A DNA stretch of 64,000 bases from Mycobacterium kubicae (GTDB taxonomy: Bacteria; Actinomycetota; Actinomycetes; Mycobacteriales; Mycobacteriaceae): positions 4,588,001-4,652,000 of the forward strand of contig NZ_CP065047.1 of assembly GCF_015689175.1 (NCBI RefSeq), in the 5' to 3' direction. A model generated the notes under the pieces. It did not search any database. It was not told the origin of the DNA and saw nothing but the letters and a program-made list of their open reading frames with translations. The first letter of the stretch is position 1, and every line of letters begins with the position of its first letter. The position numbers were made by a program, and so were the translations under genes. Shown in pieces: positions 53,097 through 62,293 of this stretch.

Positions 53097-54724
53097 CGGT
53101 GACGCTTGCCGACATCGAACGCTGGGATCCGGCAGCGATCAGGACGGTGTTCGACGTCGCCATCCAACGTGCCCACGGCACCCGCACCGCGTCGGCGGCA
53201 CTGACCGAGACCATGCGGCTGCTCAACTTCGGCGGCGACACCGCCGACGCGGCGCACGAGGCGGCACAGCGCACCACGCTGGTGCTCGACGCCCACGCCG
53301 ACGCCTGCCAAGCCGTCGGTCGAGCCGCCGAGCAGGCGGCCGACGAAGTCGCCGCCATCAGATCGCGGCTGCACGCCATCCGCGACACCGCCCGCGAGCA
53401 CCACCTGGTGATCAACGACGCGACCGGTGTGGCGTTGCCCCCGCCCGACTTCGCGTCATATGCCCCCGGCGAACAACAACGCATCTTCGACGCGGCCGTG
53501 CGGCTTTCCGACAGCATCAAGCGCCTGCTGGCCGACGCCGAGCAAGCCGACGAGGACCTGGCGGCCGCCCTGCGCGGCGCCGACGGTGACCTGTCCGGTG
53601 AGCAGGTCGAAACCCAACTCGCGCACCGGCCGCCGCAGATGCCGCAGCCACCGCCACCGGGCAGCGACCCCGAGCAGGTGAGCAGGTGGTGGCACGCGTT
53701 GACACCGGGCCAGCAGGACCGGGCCGAAGAGTGGTCCGGTGACGCGCTGCGCAACCTCGACGGCATCCCGACCGACATCCGTACCGAGCTCAACGTGGCG
53801 GCCCTGCACCGCGAATTGGCCCGGCTGCAACAAGGTTGGTACGACCGTCGCGGGATCTGGCACACCGACACCGACAAGCTCAACGACTTGCGGGCACTGC
53901 AGGACGCGCTCAGCGCGCACCCCGACGCCGGCCTCGTTCTGCTGGACACCTCCGGAAACCCGCGAAAAGTGTTGGCGGCGCTCGCGGTTGGTGACGTCGA
54001 CAACGCCGAACGCGTCGGTGTCACGGTGGGCGGGCTGAACACGCGGGTCAGCTCGAGCGTCGGCGGCATGGTGCGCGAAGCTCAAGCGCAGCGAGACAAG
54101 GCCAGCGATCTACGCCGCTACGCCGGAACGCCGAACTATGACGCGGTGGCGTCCATCGCATGGCTGGGCTATGACGCACCCGACAGCGTGAAGGATGTAA
54201 CGCATGACTGGTTGGCCCGCGATGCCGCGACACCGTTGACCGGCTTCTACCGCGGGCTGGCCGCGGTCACCAACGTCTCCGATCAACACATCGCCGCGTT
54301 CGGCCACTCGTACGGGTCGCTGGTCACCAGCCTGGCGCTGCAGCACGGCGCGCCGGTGAGCGACGTCGTCTTCTACGGTTCCCCGGGCACCGAGCTGACC
54401 AGCGCCGCGCAGTTGGGTGTGCCACCTGGGCACGCCTACTACATGATCGGCGTCAACGATGATGTCGCAGAACTCCTCCCGCATTTCGGCGCGTTCGGCG
54501 CCGCGCCGCAGGACGTCACCGGCATGACGCGGTTGTCGACCGCTACCGCAGTTGCCCCCGGCGGGGCTCATGGCGACGGCCAACTACACGAACGGGCTTA
54601 CGGCCATTCCGAATACGCCCGCATGGGCAGCAATGGACAACTACGCACGAGTGGATACAACCTGGCCGCGGTGTTGGCCGGGCTGCCCGACGACCTCATC
54701 GCGACACCGCGGCAACAACGATGA
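53093..54724 (+). CDS. DUF1023 alpha/beta-hydrolase-fold protein
   Basis: 543 residues from ATG 53093. A helical N-terminal half (1-240, with Ala/Glu-rich coiled segments) and a C-terminal DUF1023 hydrolase domain: DNAERVGVTVGGLNTRVSSSVGGMVREAQ, ASIAWLGYDAP and the nucleophile elbow AFGHSYGSLV (Ser), followed by FYGSPGTELT. A catalytic His may be in EYARMGS or later. Large DUF1023 proteins in mycobacteria often follow a WXG-like protein and are followed by a lipoprotein. Corresponds to Rv0963c. The stop overlaps lprP by four bases. Confidence 0.82.
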   Translation: MTVTLADIERWDPAAIRTVFDVAIQRAHGTRTASAALTETMRLLNFGGDTADAAHEAAQRTTLVLDAHADACQAVGRAAEQAADEVAAIRSRLHAIRDTAREHHLVINDATGVALPPPDFASYAPGEQQRIFDAAVRLSDSIKRLLADAEQADEDLAAALRGADGDLSGEQVETQLAHRPPQMPQPPPPGSDPEQVSRWWHALTPGQQDRAEEWSGDALRNLDGIPTDIRTELNVAALHRELARLQQGWYDRRGIWHTDTDKLNDLRALQDALSAHPDAGLVLLDTSGNPRKVLAALAVGDVDNAERVGVTVGGLNTRVSSSVGGMVREAQAQRDKASDLRRYAGTPNYDAVASIAWLGYDAPDSVKDVTHDWLARDAATPLTGFYRGLAAVTNVSDQHIAAFGHSYGSLVTSLALQHGAPVSDVVFYGSPGTELTSAAQLGVPPGHAYYMIGVNDDVAELLPHFGAFGAAPQDVTGMTRLSTATAVAPGGAHGDGQLHERAYGHSEYARMGSNGQLRTSGYNLAAVLAGLPDDLIATPRQQR

Positions 54725-55341
54725 AGCGCGCCCTCACCGCACTGCTCGTCGGGACCGCCGTACTACTCACCGGTTGCCTGAAATCGTTGGACCCGTACGC
54801 CAATCCGGGTCGCACCGAACTGGACCGGCTGCAGAAGATCGTCAATGCCCGGCCTGATCTGGAAGTGGTGCAACAGCAACTCGCCGCCCTCGATACCTCG
54901 GTTCGCGCCGCCGTCGCGAAATACGCACCAGCAACCAGATTTTCCAGCACCAAGGTCACCCACCCAACCAACGGGTGCCAAGATCCGTTCCACCGCAGCA
55001 TCGGTCGTCAAGAGCGCAGCGACCACTTCTTCGGCGAGCCCGCACCAACCGACCAACAATGGCAGCAGATCGTCGCCGAGTTGGCACCGGTGTTCTCGGA
55101 GGCGGGCTTTCGGCCTGCCGAACCGGCCGGTGCCAACGACTCGCAACTCAATGACGGCGCGCTGGTCACTCTGGTCAACCACGGCAACCTGATCGACTAC
55201 AACTACGACACCGGCTGTCACCTGCCGGCCGCGTGGCGCACCGCGCCGCCCCCACCCGAACTGCGACCGGGCAACGACCCGAGCGTGCATTACCCGTATC
55301 TGTACGAATCTCCGGGTGGCAGAAGCGTGGACGCGCTATAG
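54721..55341 (+). CDS. lprP: Lipoprotein LprP-like
   Basis: 206 residues, ATG 54721. Signal MKRALTALLVGTAVLLTGC with lipobox LTGC. The mature protein starts LKSLDPYANPGRTELDRLQK (LppA-like start), with two cysteines (TNGCQDPF and DTGCHLP) and a C-terminal YPYLYESPGGRSVDAL. Corresponds to Rv0962c. Translationally coupled to the DUF1023 gene, so they likely act together at the envelope. Confidence 0.85.
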   Translation: MKRALTALLVGTAVLLTGCLKSLDPYANPGRTELDRLQKIVNARPDLEVVQQQLAALDTSVRAAVAKYAPATRFSSTKVTHPTNGCQDPFHRSIGRQERSDHFFGEPAPTDQQWQQIVAELAPVFSEAGFRPAEPAGANDSQLNDGALVTLVNHGNLIDYNYDTGCHLPAAWRTAPPPPELRPGNDPSVHYPYLYESPGGRSVDAL

Positions 55342-55365
55342 GACCGCCGAACGGTGTCGCCCGCG

Positions 55366-57129
55366 CTACGGGGTGAAGAGCTCGGCCGGCAGTGGTTTGG
55401 CGAAGTGCCAACCCTGTGCGGCGTCGCAGCCAAGAGCGCGCAACCGGGCCGCTTGGCTCGGTGTCTCGACCTGCTCAGCGGTGACGGTAAGGCCAAGTGT
55501 GTGCGCCAGGTCGATCATCGCTCGGGTGATCTGTTCGTCCGCGAGCCGATCCTGGATGTTGCCACCAAGGTTCTTGATGAACTCGCCGGCGAGTTTGACC
55601 ACGTCGACCGGCAGGTCGCGTAGGTAGGCCAAGCTGGAGAATCCGGTCCCGAAATCGTCGATGGCGATCGGCAGGCCCATCGCGGACAGTTGCTGCAGCC
55701 GGGTCACCGACGTTTCGTCCTTGCCCAGCACCGCGTTTTCGGTGAGTTCGAGTTGCAGCGTGTGCGGCGGCAGGCCGCAGTGGGCAAGGGCGGTCTTGAC
55801 CACCGAGATGAAGCCTGGATCGCAGATGTTTCGCACCGAGACGTTCACGCTGACGAAGGGCAACGGTTCGGCGGTCTGGTTTCTGCGCCACCTTTCCACC
55901 TGCCGGCACGCTTCTTCGATGACGAACGTCGTCAGCGGCACGATCATGCCGTTTCGCTCAGCGAGATTGATGAACCGGTTGGGCAGCAGCGTGCCCAGCG
56001 TGGGGTGAGCCCACCGCAGCAAAGCTTCGGCGCCGATAATGCAGTCGTCGCTCAGCCGCACGATAGGCTGGTACACCAGAAAGAATTCGCCGCGATCCAG
56101 TGCCCGGTGCATCGGTGAGTTCTCATGAGTGCGGTCGTAGAGTGCCCACCGGTTTCGGCCCGCCTGCTTGGCGCGCGCCAGCGTTACGTCGGCCCCTTTC
56201 ATCAGGTCAACCTGCGACATCTCCGCAACCGCTTGTTCGATGACGCCGACGCTGGCGGTCACGGTAATTGGTTGCCCGTCAATGTCGAACGGCGACTCCA
56301 GCACACGCAGAACCGAGTCAGCGAGTTCGGTGACCTCATCCGGGCTACCGGGTTGCGGTATCAGAAACACGAACTCATCACCACCCAGACGCGCGACGAG
56401 CTGATCCGGGCGCTGCAGGCACAACGCCAATCGGTTGGCGACCATCACCAGAAGCTTGTCGCCGATGTCGTGGCCGAGGGTGTCGTTGACGTCCTTGAAA
56501 CCATCGAGGTCGATATAGCAAATGCCGACCCGGGCTTGCGGGTCGTCGAATTCCGCGCCGAGGCGGTCGAAGAACTGGATGCGATTGGGCAGCCCGGTCA
56601 GCGGATCGTGCAGTGCCTGATGGCGCAACTGTTGTTCCAGCTCGCGGCGGTCGGTCACGTCGCCGAACACGGCCAGGGTGTAGATGGGTACGCCATTGCC
56701 GTCTCGGATCAGTGAGACGTTGACCGTGTTCCAAATGGTGTGGCCGTCGCGATGCAGGTGAGGTTTCTCCAAACTCACCATCTCGACGTCACCGCGCATC
56801 AAGGCCGCGTACTGATCCCACACTTCGGCGGTGTCGTCGGGATGCGTGAGGTCGGTGACGTTGAAGGTCCTGATGAATTCTTCGGTCTCATAGCCGAACA
56901 TGCGGGCGAAGGCGGCGTTGACCAACAGGATCTTGCCGGTGATGTCGGAGACGCCGACGCCGACACCGGCCTGCGCGAACACCGCGCGCAGTAATGCCGC
57001 GTCACGGCCAGTGGCTCCCCCGGCGAGAATCGACTCGATCGCGCCGTCGTCGACCACCGCGTCAGGACTGGCCTCCGCGAGCAGGCCGCCGACGTCGCCT
57101 TCACCGCCCATGTCGTCGCGATCCTCCAT
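55366..57129 (-). CDS. PAS-GGDEF-EAL cyclic-di-GMP protein
   Basis: 587 residues, ATG 57129. PAS about 45-165 (LRAVFAQAGVGVGVSDITGKILLVNAAFARMFGY). GGDEF at 249-253 (RLGGDEF) is intact, so diguanylate cyclase activity is expected. The inhibitory RxxD I-site before it reads RPDQ, so feedback is probably lost. The EAL domain has GAEALLRW (368-370), N429, ELTEN, DDFGTGF (491-492), K512, E552 and Q572, but the usual KID reads KLA and AEGVE reads AEQVE. No membrane segment. It sits where M. tuberculosis has Rv0961 and vapBC9. Confidence 0.88.
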   Translation of the reverse strand: MEDRDDMGGEGDVGGLLAEASPDAVVDDGAIESILAGGATGRDAALLRAVFAQAGVGVGVSDITGKILLVNAAFARMFGYETEEFIRTFNVTDLTHPDDTAEVWDQYAALMRGDVEMVSLEKPHLHRDGHTIWNTVNVSLIRDGNGVPIYTLAVFGDVTDRRELEQQLRHQALHDPLTGLPNRIQFFDRLGAEFDDPQARVGICYIDLDGFKDVNDTLGHDIGDKLLVMVANRLALCLQRPDQLVARLGGDEFVFLIPQPGSPDEVTELADSVLRVLESPFDIDGQPITVTASVGVIEQAVAEMSQVDLMKGADVTLARAKQAGRNRWALYDRTHENSPMHRALDRGEFFLVYQPIVRLSDDCIIGAEALLRWAHPTLGTLLPNRFINLAERNGMIVPLTTFVIEEACRQVERWRRNQTAEPLPFVSVNVSVRNICDPGFISVVKTALAHCGLPPHTLQLELTENAVLGKDETSVTRLQQLSAMGLPIAIDDFGTGFSSLAYLRDLPVDVVKLAGEFIKNLGGNIQDRLADEQITRAMIDLAHTLGLTVTAEQVETPSQAARLRALGCDAAQGWHFAKPLPAELFTP

Positions 57130-57347
57130 TCCGATGACGGCTCGGTTTCGCCGATCGACCAGAGCAATCGGCAGTGATTCGTCAATTTACCCATGCACAG
57201 TGGCGAAGATGCGGTCAATGAACCGAACTCACCCCAAATTTCACAAAGGATGTGGCACGTCGGCGTCAGGCGTCGGGCTTATACAGGACGGTTGCGGCTA
57301 CACTGATCGCACCTTCGAAATGCTCATACATCAGTACCAAGTCGGCG

Positions 57348-58871
57348 ATGGCGGATGAAGTGGAGGACGTTTCAATGCAACACGTCATGCGTCTGCGCGA
57401 CGCGGGCCAGGAAGCGGCGAGCAAACACGCTTTCTTCGACTGGCTGTCCAGCGACCGTGTGCCGGCAGCAGATCGGCTGGCCATTGGACCGGCCGGTGCC
57501 CTGTTCATCATGCAATTTCGGGACATGAACCGGTGGGTGCTGCGGTTTCCCGAGCCGCGCTCGGAGTACGAATGGGTCATCAACCTCGGCACCCTCGAGG
57601 ACGAGAAGCACTCCAAGATATTCCTCGAGGATTGGCACAAGCTCGAACTGGACACTCGGTTGGGGTGGCGCACCAGCGACATGCTGTGGTGGCTGTTCCT
57701 GTCACCGGACCAGGAGACGTTCCGCCGCAGCGGAATTGAGTTCATCCGGCTGGCAGTCGACGACGGCGACGACGCGCTGGTGCGGTTCGGACATTCCGAG
57801 GCCGGTGAGGCCACCGGTCACGTCATGCTCAGCAACACCGCCCGAGTCGCTGCCGAGTTGTCCGCGCGAACCGGAATCGAATACCGCTATTTCGGCCCCT
57901 ACCACCTGAACTTGGAAACCGGACACGTCGGCAACACCGAAGGCATCTTCGAGACGGTGGTGCTCGACCCCGGGCGCCGCGAGCGCGCGAGTGAGGCGTG
58001 CCAGCGGATGTTCGGCATCTTCGACGACGTCTTCGACGGATTCCTGCACTACGCGAACACCTATCTCGACACCGGCACCGTCCCGAGTCGCCCGCAACTT
58101 CCCGCAGTGGCCCGCGACGATTGGACCGCGCCCTCGCTGGTGATCGAGCCGCGCGACGACGGTGACATCCAGCTGCTTCGGCACATCGAGGAGCGCAAGG
58201 AGAGGCTGCGCGCCCACCCGTTCTACGACTGGTTGCGCAGCGCTGAACACAGCCCCGCAGAAAAATTGCGGATGTTCATCCCCATGTGGGTGATGGACAT
58301 TCTGGGCTACCGCGACCTGACGAAGTACGCACTGACTTTCACCGAGCCGGCCAGCGCCGAGGAGCAGGCGGTCAACGCTTGGGCGTCGCGACTCTCCCAA
58401 CACAGCAGGCTGTTCCTGTCGGATTGGGAGGCGCTTGGGCTTGATAGCGTGCTCGACCACACGGCCAGCGGCGCGCTGGAGTGGCTTTTCTTCGACCCCG
58501 ACATGGATCTGCATCGCGAGAACATGATCGAGTTCGCCAAAATCGCGCTGCGCCATCCCGATCCGGTATTGCGTTGGTGGATGCTGGTAGCGCTGGAGTC
58601 CACAGGTGAGGAATTCTTCACTCAAACGCGACCACTCGCGCTAGCCGCGGAAGCCGAAACCGGTGGGCGCCTGGACTATCTTGCCGGCCGGCACGACCCG
58701 CCGGAGGCTACCGGCACCGACTCGGGCTTCATCACCATCAGCGCCCCGGCGCCGCTGCGCGAGAGCCAGTTGGAGCTGGCCAAGGACATCACGAATCATG
58801 TGTTCGACTCGATGGAACGCCAGCTATGGCGGTCCTACGCCATAGCTCGAGCAGGCAAGTACGCCCGCTAG
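57348..58871 (+). CDS. Duplicated heme-oxygenase-like (iron-containing redox) protein
   Basis: 507 residues from ATG 57348. Two similar halves. The first has HAFFDWLSSDRVPAADRL, FIMQFRDMNRWVLRF, ExxH in LEDEKHSKIFLEDWHKLELD; the second HPFYDWLRSAEHSPAEKL, DILGYRDLTKYALTF, SQHSRLFLSDWEALGLD. The motif order resembles heme-oxygenase-like diiron folds (TenA/CADD-like). The N-terminal half has the better iron-ligand set (Glu and His). Substrate unknown. No neighbour explains its role. Confidence 0.65.
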   Translation: MADEVEDVSMQHVMRLRDAGQEAASKHAFFDWLSSDRVPAADRLAIGPAGALFIMQFRDMNRWVLRFPEPRSEYEWVINLGTLEDEKHSKIFLEDWHKLELDTRLGWRTSDMLWWLFLSPDQETFRRSGIEFIRLAVDDGDDALVRFGHSEAGEATGHVMLSNTARVAAELSARTGIEYRYFGPYHLNLETGHVGNTEGIFETVVLDPGRRERASEACQRMFGIFDDVFDGFLHYANTYLDTGTVPSRPQLPAVARDDWTAPSLVIEPRDDGDIQLLRHIEERKERLRAHPFYDWLRSAEHSPAEKLRMFIPMWVMDILGYRDLTKYALTFTEPASAEEQAVNAWASRLSQHSRLFLSDWEALGLDSVLDHTASGALEWLFFDPDMDLHRENMIEFAKIALRHPDPVLRWWMLVALESTGEEFFTQTRPLALAAEAETGGRLDYLAGRHDPPEATGTDSGFITISAPAPLRESQLELAKDITNHVFDSMERQLWRSYAIARAGKYAR

Positions 58872-58891
58872 GCGGCGCATGCGTTGAGCCG

Positions 58892-60874
58892 CTACCGCCG
58901 CCGCGAACGTAGGTAGTCACCCACGACCGCGGCGCCCAGCCCGTCGAGATCGGGCTCGACCACGCGGCCCTCCACCCGCCGCGCAACCTGATCGATGAAC
59001 CGGGCCAGACCGGGATCGTTGCCCAGCCGGAAAATCGTTATCTGAGCGCCCAATCGGGCCATCTCGTCGAATCCGCGCACGGTGTGTCCGATGGTGCGCG
59101 GATGCGGCGGGTAGTCGAAGAACACCGCCGATGACCCGTCGCCTCGGACATCTTCCAAGTGCGCGGTGGGCTCCCCATCGGTAACCACCAGCACCACGGG
59201 CTGGGCGTTGGGATGCCGGCGCAAATGCCGGCCCGCCAGGGCAAGCGCGTGGTGCAGGTTGGTGCCTTGTTCGTAGACGCCCTCCAGGCCGGTGAGCTCA
59301 GCGGCGGTCACCGTGCGGGCGTAGCGCCCAAAGGCGATGATCTCCAATGCATCCGAGCGGAAGCGGGTGGACACCAGGTGATTGAGCGCCAGCGCCGTTC
59401 GTTTCATCGGCAGCCAGCGGTTCTCCATCACCATGGAAAACGAGGTGTCCACCAACAGCGCCACCGCCGCCTGGGTGCGGGTTTCGGTCTCGGAGACCTC
59501 GACGTCCTCCACGGTGATCCGCAGCGGCGTGATGCTCCCACCCGATCTCGCCGTACCCGATTGGCGCAGTACGGCATTGGTCAAGGTGCGCGAAATGTGC
59601 CACGGTTCGGTATCACCGAACTGCCACGGCCGTGTCGCACCGGTCAGCTCCCCCGCGGCTCCGGCACGCCGGTGGTCGCGCTCCCCGCGGCGGCCGGAAA
59701 GCTGTTGGGCGACATCACGTAACGCCGTCTCACCGAGCCTGCGCATGGCCTTGGGCGACAACCGCCACTGGCCGTCGGAGCTGCGATCCAAGAAGCCCTG
59801 GTTGAGCAGTGAACGCTCCAACTCGGCCAGCGTGCGGGCGTCGACCGCGGCCTGGTCACCGAGTTGGCGCGCCAGCGCGTCCAAGTCGACATCGTCCATC
59901 GAGGCGCCGGGATAGCTCTGCGACAGCTGCTCGGCGAGTTGCTCGAGTTCGGCGATGTCGGCCAGCGCCTGAGCGCCCTCGCCCATGCCGAACGGATTGT
60001 CCCCGGAGAATTCCTCCGAGCCGGACCAGTCCTCGCCCGGCCGCGCGGCCTGTAGGTGCGCGTCCAACCGGTTCAGTGCCTGCATCAGCGACGGGGAGCC
60101 GAATGCCTGCTGCGCCAGGGCATCCAGCTCGTCGCGCTGCTCCTGGCTCAGGCTGTTGCGGAAACGCTGTGCGGCCGCGGCGCGCTTGGCCAGCGAGTCC
60201 AGCAGTTCGTCCACATTGCGCGGGTTCTCCGGGAAGAACTCGCCGTGCTTGTCCATGAAGTCGTCGAAGTCTTGCTGGGTGTCCTCGCCGCGGCCGTGCT
60301 TGTCCAGCAAATTGTTCAGATCGTCGAGCATGTCAGTGACGCGCTGGCGATCCTCGTCGGTGGCGTTCTCCAGCGCCTGCTTCATCCCGGCGAAGCGTTG
60401 GTCGAGCATCTCCCGGCCCAGCAGATCCCTGATCTGGTCGTACTTCTGGCGCGCTTCGGGACTGCGCCAGTTGTACTCGGAGAGCTCCTGCACGGCTTTG
60501 GCCGGCGACGGCGGCAACGACTCGAGCTGCAACTCCGAGAAGCGGGCGTCGTCGTCGAGCGCGCGGGCCAGTTCTTTGCGCTCGGCCAGCACCGCCTCGT
60601 CGAGCAGCTTTTTGATGTCCTGCAGCGTGCCGTCTAAGTTGTTGCGTCGCAACAACTCCCGTCGGCGACGGTTCACCTCCGAGGCCAGCCGGTCAGCGCC
60701 GGACATGTTCTTGGTGCCGCGCCGCAGCAGTTCGGAGAGCGCCCGGCGCGGCGAGGTGCCCGCCATGACGTCCTCGCCGATCTGTTCCAGCGCCTCGCGC
60801 AGGTCTACCGGCGGCGCCAGTGGGTCGGGTCCGCCGGTGTACGCCGAGTAGCGCGAGTCGTGGCGTCTAGCCAT
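58892..60874 (-). CDS. VWA-domain protein
   Basis: 660 residues, ATG 60874. N-terminal 330 residues are helical and charged (MxNAT-type Asp/Glu/Arg-rich). The VWA domain begins about 470 with the MIDAS motif LLVDTSFSMVM (DxSxS) and the Thr/Asp residues in GVYEQGTNLHHAL and VLVVTDGEPTAH. A DDxR-like part (FRLGNDPGLARFIDQVARR) ends the protein. The ATG overlaps the AAA ATPase stop by eight bases. MoxR-type ATPase plus VWA pairs act as metal- or cofactor-inserting chaperones. Corresponds to Rv0959. Confidence 0.9.
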   Translation of the reverse strand: MARRHDSRYSAYTGGPDPLAPPVDLREALEQIGEDVMAGTSPRRALSELLRRGTKNMSGADRLASEVNRRRRELLRRNNLDGTLQDIKKLLDEAVLAERKELARALDDDARFSELQLESLPPSPAKAVQELSEYNWRSPEARQKYDQIRDLLGREMLDQRFAGMKQALENATDEDRQRVTDMLDDLNNLLDKHGRGEDTQQDFDDFMDKHGEFFPENPRNVDELLDSLAKRAAAAQRFRNSLSQEQRDELDALAQQAFGSPSLMQALNRLDAHLQAARPGEDWSGSEEFSGDNPFGMGEGAQALADIAELEQLAEQLSQSYPGASMDDVDLDALARQLGDQAAVDARTLAELERSLLNQGFLDRSSDGQWRLSPKAMRRLGETALRDVAQQLSGRRGERDHRRAGAAGELTGATRPWQFGDTEPWHISRTLTNAVLRQSGTARSGGSITPLRITVEDVEVSETETRTQAAVALLVDTSFSMVMENRWLPMKRTALALNHLVSTRFRSDALEIIAFGRYARTVTAAELTGLEGVYEQGTNLHHALALAGRHLRRHPNAQPVVLVVTDGEPTAHLEDVRGDGSSAVFFDYPPHPRTIGHTVRGFDEMARLGAQITIFRLGNDPGLARFIDQVARRVEGRVVEPDLDGLGAAVVGDYLRSRRR

Positions 60875-62252
60875 AGACGGTTTGGCCCTCCCCGGATACC
60901 TTGTCGACTCGCTTGGCCAGGTACAACGCTTCCAACGCCAATTCCAGTGCCGCGGCGCGTTCCCCCTCGGACTCGGCGTTGAGCTTGCGCGCGATCTGGT
61001 CCACGACCGGCAGCCCGGGAACCGCGGCCAGCACGTCCTTGGCCGATACCCGCTCCCCCGTCGTCACCGCGGCGCCCTTCTCGACCGCGGCCACCAGCGA
61101 GCCGACGTCGATGCCGCCGAGCACCCGCGACGCGGTATCGGCGGTGGCGCGCCGCAACAGGTGCTGCAGCACGGCCTGCTCGCGGCCTTCCTCGCCGGAC
61201 TCGAATTCCAGCTTGCCGCGCAGCACATCGATCACGGTGCCCAGGTCCACCACGCGGGCCACCGGGTCGGTCTCGCCGAGGATGGCGCCGCGGTGGCGGG
61301 CCGCGGCGGCGACGGTCTCGGCCGCGGCGATCGCGAAGCGGGCCGAGACCCCGGAGCGCTGGTCGATCGAACTCGACTCCCGCAGATAGCGCGCGAAGCG
61401 GGCGATCACTTGCATCAGGTAGTCGGGCACCTGGGCGCTCAGGTGCGCCTCCTGAATGATCACGCCCACCTCCGCGTCGAGTTCCAGCGGGTAGTGGGTG
61501 CGGATCTCGGCGCCGAACCGGTCCTTGAGCGGGGTGATGATGCGGCCGCGGTTGGTGTAGTCCTCGGGGTTGGCGCTGGCTACCACCAACACGTCCAGCG
61601 GCAGCCGCAGCGTGTAGCCGCGGACCTGAATGTCGCGCTCCTCCATGACGTTGAGCATCGACACCTGGATGCGTTCGGCGAGGTCGGGCAGCTCGTTGAC
61701 CGCCACGATGCCGCGGTGTGCCCGCGGGATCAGTCCGTAGGCGATGGTCTCGGGGTCACCGAGGCTGCGGCCTTCGGCCACCTTGATGGGGTCGATGTCG
61801 CCGACCAAGTCGGCCACGCTGGTGTCGGGGGTGGCCAGCTTCTCGGTGTAGCGCTCGCTGCGGTGTTTCCATGCCACGGGCAGGTCGTCGCCGTGGGTGG
61901 CGGCCCGCCGGATCGACTCCGGGGTGATGGGCCGGTAGGGGTGTTCGCCGAGCTCAGAGCCGGCGATGACGGGCGTCCACTCATCGAGCAGTCCGGTCAG
62001 CGCGCGCAGCAGGCGGGTCTTGCCCTGGCCGCGTTCGCCCAGCAGGACGATGTCGTGGCCGGCGATCAGAGCGCGTTCCAGCTGGGGTAATACGGTGTCC
62101 TCGAAGCCTAGGATGCCCGGCCATACGTCGTCGCCTTCGGCCAGTGCGGTCAGCAGGTTCTCGCGGATCTCCTGCTTGACCCCCCGTTCCCGGTGGCCGC
62201 TGGCACGCAGCTCGCCGAGCGTGCGAGGCAGATTGCTTGGTGAAGTCACCAC
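60867..62252 (-). CDS. MoxR/ChlI-type AAA+ ATPase
   Basis: 461 residues from GTG 62252 (GTG 62249 possible). Walker A GERGQGKTRLLRALTG, Walker B-like IVAVNELPDLAERIQVSMLNVMEE, sensor 1 VASANPEDYTNRGRIITPLKDRF and Arg finger region GVSARFAIAAAETVA. The Walker B Asp-Glu reads NEL, typical of this branch. The gene is upstream of, and overlaps, the VWA gene, so the two products work as a pair. Corresponds to Rv0958. Confidence 0.92.
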   Translation of the reverse strand: MVTSPSNLPRTLGELRASGHRERGVKQEIRENLLTALAEGDDVWPGILGFEDTVLPQLERALIAGHDIVLLGERGQGKTRLLRALTGLLDEWTPVIAGSELGEHPYRPITPESIRRAATHGDDLPVAWKHRSERYTEKLATPDTSVADLVGDIDPIKVAEGRSLGDPETIAYGLIPRAHRGIVAVNELPDLAERIQVSMLNVMEERDIQVRGYTLRLPLDVLVVASANPEDYTNRGRIITPLKDRFGAEIRTHYPLELDAEVGVIIQEAHLSAQVPDYLMQVIARFARYLRESSSIDQRSGVSARFAIAAAETVAAAARHRGAILGETDPVARVVDLGTVIDVLRGKLEFESGEEGREQAVLQHLLRRATADTASRVLGGIDVGSLVAAVEKGAAVTTGERVSAKDVLAAVPGLPVVDQIARKLNAESEGERAAALELALEALYLAKRVDKVSGEGQTVYG

Positions 62253-62293
62253 TCCACGCTACGCGTTGTGAAGTGGTGTCTCTCGGTGAATTT

